The position numbers and the translations under genes are program-made. The notes under the pieces were generated by a model that ran no database searches, was not told where the DNA came from, and saw only the letters and a program-made list of their open reading frames with translations. From Anisodus tanguticus (Eukaryota > Streptophyta > Magnoliopsida > Solanales > Solanaceae), in contig CM067557.1 of assembly GCA_034509755.1 (NCBI GenBank), positions 43,024,001 through 43,088,000 on the forward strand: DNA of 64,000 nucleotides, read 5' to 3'. This document shows positions 57,314 through 64,000 of this stretch, one piece after another (position 1 is the stretch's first letter; each line of letters begins with the position of its first letter).

Positions 57314-58672
57314 CAGTGGCGTAACTTACCCAAAATATTAAGGGAAACGGTAACTACTAACTAAAATATTATAATTGAAATTTATAAGAACAAAATATAA
57401 TTGTATCAAAGATTCAAAATAACATCAACACAACAAAAATATAATATATAAAAGGAAAGACGTACCTACAATTAAAGTGCTGCCCTTCGTTCTTATAAAG
57501 ACTTGAAATCATTAATGTGATGTGCATAGACTGATTGAACAAGTCTTGAGAAGATTTCAATGCATTATTGTGAGACGAACACAGACTTTCACCAATATGA
57601 TTAAGCAAAGCACAACTCTTCCAGCATTGACATTTTTCCATGCTTTAGATCCTTTTCTAGTAAAGACATCAGCTCCCGGATGCCCACTTGACTTTTTACT
57701 GAACAAGTAATAAAGCAAACAATAAGCAATATCATTAGTCGGTGAGTACTCTAGCCATGAAGGGAAAATTTTGAACCAAAATGCTTAAAATTGCCTTGGA
57801 TGCTTATCTCTATTGAGGGGATACTTTTCAACTTGACATTGATAGGGACCCCAATTGAGATAAGCTCTTCGAACTTCATCTCTTCGATTCACTGGATATT
57901 CCCAAATTTGGGGACGCTTTCCGGGGTCACGTTCTAAACAATTGACATCAAATTCATCCATGGTGACTTTTTGAATCTTGCAAGGTTGCTCATCCAGTTG
58001 AACCGTTTGATCATCGGAATGGTGCTTTTCAAGTGTCGATGTTGAATCTATACAATTTTCATCTTTGTTGGAAGCTTTCCTCTTGAAAAATGCATCAATT
58101 TTCTTAAGTTTGACCATCGTACCACTCCTAAAAAATACATAAATCAATTATCAAAGATAACATCTAAATCTGAAAACAGAACTAAGTCAGAGAAATTCGG
58201 CTTTTAAAGCCTTAATCTGTTAATTCAACTCCCATAAGCCCAAAATAGCCTCGTATATGATGAAACAAACATAAAGTTGTAATCTTTTGCTGATTTAAAA
58301 GAAACTCATATCAAGAATTACCCATTAAAACCCATATCATGTATAACAGAAACAACCTGTAATTGCTTATGATGCAACTATGCATCCAAGACATACAAGA
58401 TTTATATTTTGTAGAAGAAAAAGAGACCCAAATAAATAAATAAATAAATCTTCTTCAGTTAAGTATTACCAGAGATGGAGAGACGAGTGGAGAGAAATAG
58501 ATTGTGGGAGAGTGGAGCCGTGCTGCGAGTGTGAGTTCGTGAGTCGCTGATGCCGCCGAAAAAGTGACGGGATTTAAGATTTTTAAATCGTGAGTAGTAT
58601 ATATAAAAAAAAAAATTGAGTTTCTTGAGGGGGGCCACAACTCCCCTCCGCTCTTACCATTATCCGCCACTG
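57314..58672 (-). mobile_element. Deleted hAT element with 8-bp target duplication
   Basis: The ends are cagtggcg and, inverted, cagtggcgg. The 8-bp duplication tctagcat flanks it (57306-57313 and 58673-58680). Copy A has the uninterrupted site (48189-48196). It is 1,359 bp long and encodes only the N-terminal part of a transposase. Confidence 0.95.
57414..58117 (-). pseudogene. TTF-type zinc-finger hAT transposase, N-terminal part
   Basis: Starts MVKLKKIDAFFKRKASN at 58117. It carries ERDPGKRPQIWEYPVNRRDE then VRRAYLNWGPYQCQVEKYPL, the opening of TTF-type zinc-finger (ZMYM1-like) hAT proteins, and stops at 57785. A second piece (about 57690-57530) carries FSKKSSGHPGADVFTRKG and LCSSHNNALKSSQDL from the same domain. 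Linker sequence between them is missing and the dimerisation and DDE domains are absent, so the element is non-autonomous. Confidence 0.85.
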
Positions 58673-59455
58673 TCTAGCATATTCCTAAAAACAAACAATA
58701 AGATGGTGTTTAATTACTCTTTAAATTTGATGGGTGAAGTATCACTGTCAACGTATGTTTCTTGGATTTGCAGATGAAAGCAAATCAATAAGTCTGATTA
58801 ACGTGGTTTTGAGCAATTAGTGGCCGCAGGATCCTAATAAAAAATGATCACTACTGATCAAGACAAATCAACAAATTATCTTCCGTTCTAATTTATGTGA
58901 TATAATTTAAATTTTCACAAAATTTTAAAAAATAAATAAATATTTTTACTTGTGATCATGACATGTGTGTGACAACACAGTCGGAGCTAGCCCATCAATT
59001 ACGAATTCGGCCGAACTCAATAACTTTGGTCCAAAACCTTGTATTTGTATTAAAAGAAATCATTTATTAGGCGTAGATTATTACTATAGAACTCAATAAC
59101 TTTAAAGAATTAAAATCTCAAATCTATAAACTTCAAATTCTGACTCCGCCTCTACGTAACAATAATATATTACAAACTTATAGTTCTAAAGATATGATAC
59201 TCCACATTTATGGGTTCAACTTAATTATTTTACCTCAATTCAATTGATTTACTAAGTTTGAGGTCTATTATTTACGCTTATACGGTCAATTTTTTAAAAT
59301 AAATATATGGAATCTAAACTAGAATTATTGAATTCAAATGGACCCATAACTTACTCACTAGATTCGGATGGTGATGTCGGGTGATATGGTGGGCTCTATC
59401 TACTCTATGGAAAATGGAATGGAGTGTATGGTGTACAGACATGACTGTTGCAAAT

Positions 59456-59815
59456 TAGAGTCGAGAGAAAATTAAGACAATTTCTAAAAATAAGGGTATG
59501 AATAATTACCCAAATTATAACATAAGGTAAAATTAGTAGTGCAACAAGATGCAATGAAGGGTTATACTATGTAAATAAAAGTTTTGTACATATGTAAATT
59601 TTCGAAATGAACAGAATCGAGCCTATTTTAATAACGGCAGGGTAGAAACGAGACATACCTGGATCCAAGTTATTATTAATGGTGGTATTAACATAATAAC
59701 CAGATTGAATGAGCCTCATTATCAACCAAGATGTTACATAACCTGTTCCACCAGTTACACATACACTCCCCTTCTCACTTTCTCCATCTCTTTTTCTTTT
59801 GTATAATTTTCTTTA
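59456..59815 (-). pseudogene. Reductase copy C: exon 1 and part of intron 1, broken
   Basis: Exon 1 lies at 59787-59659 on the minus strand and matches gene B almost base for base. One base is missing after ATGGAGAA, so the frame reads MEKVRRGVYV and stops. The copy is joined at about 59455 to unrelated upstream DNA in mid-intron, so exons 2-4 do not exist here. The 5' region is split by the hAT element at 59824. Confidence 0.9.
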
Positions 59816-60339
59816 GTTTGAAGTAAGGCTGGCCAGTGGGCCGGGTCGACACGATCCCGACCCGTCCCGAAACCCGCCCCGCCCCGCCCTACCTCTATCC
59901 CCATAAAAAAACAGCATCGGGGTTCAAACTCGGGACGGAACTAGGGCTCGTCCTGCCCAATCCTGACCCATCCCGCCTCCATCCTGATCCCACTCCGGTC
60001 CGCCCCCGTCCCGACCCACCCCCCCCCCCTTTGCAAAAATAACCGTTGCAACAACGACTAAATTTCAATTTTGACCGTTACGCAACGGCTATAACGGCAT
60101 TTTTGCCTCCCCCACCTCATAAACCCCCCTACCCTCTTAATATTTATTTTTAATCCCTAAGTTGGTATATTTATACTTTAACCCCTATTTCTCAACTATA
60201 AATATCTCATTTTCCTCTTCATTTTTCTCACAAGTCTTCCTACCATCTCTCTAATCTCTCAATCTATCTCTCTACAAGTCTACATTGCCTACTAAATAAT
60301 ATATTTTATTTGCTCATTTGTATCAAAGTTCAAAAAATG

Positions 60340-63300
60340 GGAGTGAAGTTGGCAACTAGCTTGAGGATCATCCATCGAGCAAAGTTTCAATTTTCAACCT
60401 CGATTACACGTCGACGTTACTTCGGCGTTTGATACATTCGTTCCTTCTTTAAATTATTATTGTTACTTAATTTTAATTATCGTACTTAATTTTATTATCT
60501 TTAATTATTTATTTGCATAATTATAAATGGAACGCCTTGGACGTATAATTAAGGGTAAGTGTGCTTCTTCTAGTATGGGTAATAGGGGTAAGGGTTTTTG
60601 TTCTAGTAATCCTATTCCTAGTCCCGATGATTTCACTCATATAGATGAAATTGATTTTTGATATACCATTAGATCATGCGGTATATTCTGCATCTGAACC
60701 AGACTTTAATTTTGACGATAATGTAGATAACACACCTACTAGTGCACCTCCACCTCAGGCTCAGACTGAGTCTCAACCTAAAACTGAAACTGGAATGCCT
60801 TCTATTCCCCCTAGTATGAGTCGAAGCCCCAAAGAACGAAAATTAATATCACCTGCATGAGATTTTTTTAGCATGAGTCGAGGCCCCCTATTGATCTATA
60901 CAAAAATGTATTTTAGCATATAGATATATTGATGATAGGCACACTAGATCTTTTATTGCAAAAAATATTCATGAAATTTGTGATTATTATGGAATAACTG
61001 ATAAAATTATGACTGTTACAGTAGATAATGTTGTTTCTAATGATTATGCTATAAACCTTTTAAAAAATCGATTAACTCCATCTTTTTCTAATAATTTTCA
61101 TATAAGATGTGTGTGTCATATTTATAACTTAGTTGTAAAGGATAGCCTAAAACTTTTTGAAAATATTTTTGATAAAATACAATTTGCTATAAACTTTATT
61201 TTTAAAGGTAATGAAATACAAAGACATAAAGAATATAAAAAAAAACTTGTCATGATTGTGGATTATCTTATAGAAAAATTCCTGAAGAAGTATCGATTAG
61301 GTGGAATTCTCTGTATGAACAACTAATTGTTGTTTACGATTATAGAAGACCTATAACTTTATTATTTAATGCTCATAATCAAAATCCAAGCGATATGCTT
61401 GTAGATAATGATTGGTTAAATTTTTAGAACTTATTGGATTTTAGAGAAAAATTTTCAAGCTACTAAAGAATTTTATGGTATTTACTATATTACTATTTCA
61501 ACTATTTTTTTTATATAGCTCTAATATTTTTGTTACTTAATGAATATATGCAAAAAACTTATAGGCAAGTTCTATAGGGTAGTTGTTAGACCGACTATGT
61601 TGTATGGTGCGGAGTGTTGGTCAGTCAAGACTTCACACATACAAAAGATGAAAGTTGCGGAGATGGGGATGCTGAGATGGATGTGTGGGCATACAAGGAG
61701 AGATATGATTAGAAATGATGATATCCGGGACAAAGTGAGAGTGACCTCGGTGAAGGATAAGATGCAGGAAGCGAGGTTGAGATGGTCCGGGCATGTGCAG
61801 AGGAGAGACACAGATGCCCCAGTACGGAGGTGTAAGAGGTTGACTATGGACGGGTTCAGAAGGGGTAGAGGTAGGCCGAAGAAGTATTGGGGAGAGGTGA
61901 TTAGACAGGATATGGAGCAGGTGCAACTTACTGAGGACATGACCTTAGATAGGGGGTTGTGGAGGACACATATTAAGGTAGAAGGGTAGTAGGTAGTCGA
62001 GCGTAGTCTTACTTACGCTTATAAAATGATAGTTATAGTGTTATAACAGTAGGCCCGATTAGCCTATCAGACTTATAGGCGCAATATTGCTTTATAATCA
62101 CATGTAATTTGATTTCTGCTGCTATGTGTTCTTTAGTGAACTTTGTTTATCTTATTTAGTTGTACTGCTTCCTTTTGTTAGAATACTCTACCATGTCGTA
62201 TTCGATTTTTATTATCAGCATGTTCATACTGCTTTAATTTCTTGTCTGAGTTTGACAGTTTCTCTTGCTTTGCTTGTGATTATGCTTTGCTTTTAGCCGA
62301 GGGTCTCCCGGAAATAGCCGCTCTACCTACCAAGGTGGAGGTAAGTTCTGCGTACACTCTACCCTTCTCAGACCCCCACGTTGTGAGATTTTACTGGGTA
62401 TGTTGTTGTTGTAATGAATATATGCAAAAACCAAGTTATAGGCCATCAATTAAAACAATATTTATAAAATTTAATTTTTTTTTTTCTATTCCACTATTTA
62501 TATTATTGGTGTTGTATTAAATCCGACTATTAAAGTAGAGGGTTGTAAAACACTTGTTGAAACGATTTATGAAAGTATAGAAGTACTACCACCTCTAAGT
62601 CCAAAAGACCCAAATGAAGAACCAACTCACAAACCAACTAAGGAAGAAGTTATGTCTAGCATACACACTGAATGCAAAAAAGTATATATGTATTACCAAC
62701 AACAAAATGCAAATAATCAGCCGACTTTTGTACCATCTTCTTCTACTTCGATGCAACCTTATAAAAGACGTGCGATATCTGCTGCTAGTATTCAAAGCCT
62801 TAGAAATAGAATATTTAGTAGTTCCACTTCTTCACAAGTTAGCGAGTTTGATGTTTATGTTTTGCAAGGTGTTGTACCGTACGAATCAATTGTCAATGAA
62901 GAAGAACGTGAAGACTTGCTGAAATACTGGAGGGACAATGAGAAGACATTTCCGACACTAACAAAGATGGCCCGAGATGTGTTGAACATTCAAGCGTCAT
63001 CAACAGCGTCTGAAAGCGGTTTTTTTTGCTAGAAGATTTCAAATAGGAGAGCACTGACACTCATTGGCGGAAGACAGCTTGGAGATTGCAGTTCTATTCA
63101 GAGATTGGATTCGAGCGGAGCGTAGAAGGTGCGGTCAACCAGAGATCAACGAAGAAGACGACTACAACTACATCGAAATCTTGTCCAAGGGAACAGGAAG
63201 CGACGTCGAACAATTTGACCAACAACTTCCAATTCCAACCGAAGATTCTCAAGACATTGTGAGAAAATTAGGAAAAAAATTGATTAACTATGTAATTTTT
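60340..63300 (+). pseudogene. hAT transposase remnant (interrupted by a LINE)
   Basis: Parts in order: MERLGRIIKGKCASSSMGNR (about 60527), an acidic stretch (about 60650-60790), TVDNVVSNDYAINLLKNRL and FHIRCVCHIYNLVVKDSLKL (61009-61190; the catalytic-core region of RICESLEEPER-type hAT proteins). After the LINE come SSIHTECKKVYMYYQQQNAN (62652) and the dimerisation block REDLLKYWRDNEKTFPTLTK, then DVLNIQASSTASESGF (to 63032), a frameshift, and SLEIAVLFRDWIRAERRR with the tail ending at 63363. Stops and frameshifts are frequent and the BED finger is not recognisable. Confidence 0.87.
61539..62430 (+). mobile_element. 5'-truncated RTE-type LINE nested in the hAT element
   Basis: An exact 18-bp duplication aatgaatatatgcaaaaa flanks it (61539-61556 and 62413-62430). 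The insert 61557-62412 encodes the C-terminal end of the RTE reverse transcriptase protein (TMLYGAECWSVKTSHIQKMK, MLRWMCGHTRRDMIRND, RSGHV-type region, RGRPKKYWGEVIRQDMEQ; ends 61989). Some 420 bp of 3' tail ends gggtatgttgttgttgt. The reading frame is open throughout. Confidence 0.95.
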
Positions 63301-63708
63301 TTAATTGTAATTTTACTGTGTGATTTGCAACTTTTGAACACCGAAACAAAGTTGCAATTTTGAAATTGTATTACGAAAAAAATCATATTTCTAGTAAATA
63401 CTATAAGAAGCCCAAAAACATCCAAAAATATCATTGAGATGTTTTTATTACACTATCTTGTTCAATTATTGAAGTGTTTAACTATATTTTTTAAAATTAA
63501 GTGTCTAAAAAAAATCCTGATCCCGACCCTCCCCGCCCCGTCCCCCTAAATCTCGCCCCGTCTTCCGGCGGGATGTGAGACGGGACGGGACCTCTTCCCC
63601 GTCCCGCCTTTCCCGGCCCGCCTATCCCCACTAACCCCGCATCCCGACCCACCACCCCATCCCAGCCCGCCCGCCCGCCCAGGCCCATTCGCCACCCGTA
63701 GTTTGAAG

Positions 63709-64000
63709 TATATTGGTTGTTTACAATGGATATATATATATATACATGACAGATTAAGCATAGTGTGCTAATACACGTATCATTCAGATATAAATCATGT
63801 ATTGAGATCTAATTAACACCTAAATAATTATAACTATCTATATATAATAATTAAGTATGATATGAGATTTAAAATTTAATAACTGGCCACTATATCTATA
63901 ATATAACTCTGATTTCACCGAAAAAGAGATGAGTAATTTACAAGGCGGAGTGCCTGAAAGAGGCACATAGAGTGGTGTTACCTTCAATCTAGTACAAAAC
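63709..64000 (-). repeat. Promoter and upstream region of reductase copy C
   Basis: It matches 56514-56805 of gene B, including the TATA stretch (63731-63744) and cgaaaaagagatgagtaatt. At the window end it follows copy A (tctagtacaaaac). The array probably continues beyond the window. Confidence 0.85.

Larger units (their letters stand above)
56700..59403. repeat. Upstream region of reductase gene B, shared with copy A
   Basis: It aligns with 47620-48925 apart from two insertions: about 70 bp at 56808-56877 (contains actattttcaataatagtc and ends in an A-run) and the hAT element at 57314. No host gene is seen. Confidence 0.8.
59824..63700 (+). mobile_element. hAT element inserted at the transcription start of reductase copy C
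   Basis: The 8-bp duplication gtttgaag flanks it (59816-59823 and 63701-63708). Gene B shows the single empty site at 56506-56513. The inverted ends are taaggctggccagtgggcc and, inverted, tacgggtggcgaatgggcc. Both subterminal regions are packed with cccgtcccg/cgggacggg words. Without the nested LINE it is about 3.0 kb. Confidence 0.93.

Noticed and set aside
59836..60042. Pro/Arg-rich 68-codon frame
   Set aside because: Caused by the cccgacccg words of the hAT subterminal region.
1..64000. A coherent new multi-gene system
   Set aside because: Host genes here are unrelated in function and the remaining DNA is explained largely by decayed mobile elements; only the unknown coding remnant at 33-41 kb lacks a known family.

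Overview
This is nuclear DNA of a flowering plant. The genes have GT-AG introns and the intergenic DNA is AT-rich and filled with degenerate Ty1/copia, Ty3/gypsy, hAT, CACTA, TRIM, MITE and RTE-type LINE sequences. The gene families present and the RTE 3' tail ending in TTG repeats suggest an asterid, possibly Solanaceae-like. The taxon is an inference from repeat style only.

Host genes are few. At the left, on the minus strand, is the first coding exon of a POLYCHOME/UVI4-like cell-cycle regulator (2084-2461) with a leader exon and promoter near 3262-3397. Its later exons are not visible here. On the plus strand a 13-exon NIMA-related (NEK) kinase gene spans 9896-14931 and predicts 605 residues. 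Two small genes for GPI-anchored arabinogalactan peptides lie at 21096-21320 and 32212-32406. On the minus strand a four-exon reductase gene of the vestitone reductase/dihydroflavonol reductase family (54347-56477, 327 residues) is intact. It belongs to a tandem array whose left neighbour (about 45.4-47.2 kb) and right neighbour (exon 1 only, 59659-59787) are both broken.

The rest is mobile DNA. Copia elements or parts lie at 15.7-19.4, 21.6-25.5, 27.4-27.9, 34.0-39.1 (several fragments in both orientations), 42.1-44.7 and 49.2-53.9 kb. A gypsy 3' end with LTR is at 6.5-7.0 kb, and candidate solo LTRs are at 0.6-1.6, 5.1-5.5 and 29.4-30.9 kb. Two TRIM copies are at 33.65-33.98 and 39.16-39.43 kb, and the second donates the start of a long chimaeric open frame. 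Two hAT insertions with exact 8-bp target duplications sit in the reductase array (57314-58672 and 59824-63700), and the second carries a nested, 5'-truncated RTE LINE (61557-62412). A piece of plastid 23S rRNA gene is at 20493-20719.

I see no operon-like or defence-like system. The most informative region is 45-64 kb, where the duplicated copies act as empty-site controls for one another, so individual insertions, deletions and frameshifts can be read directly.
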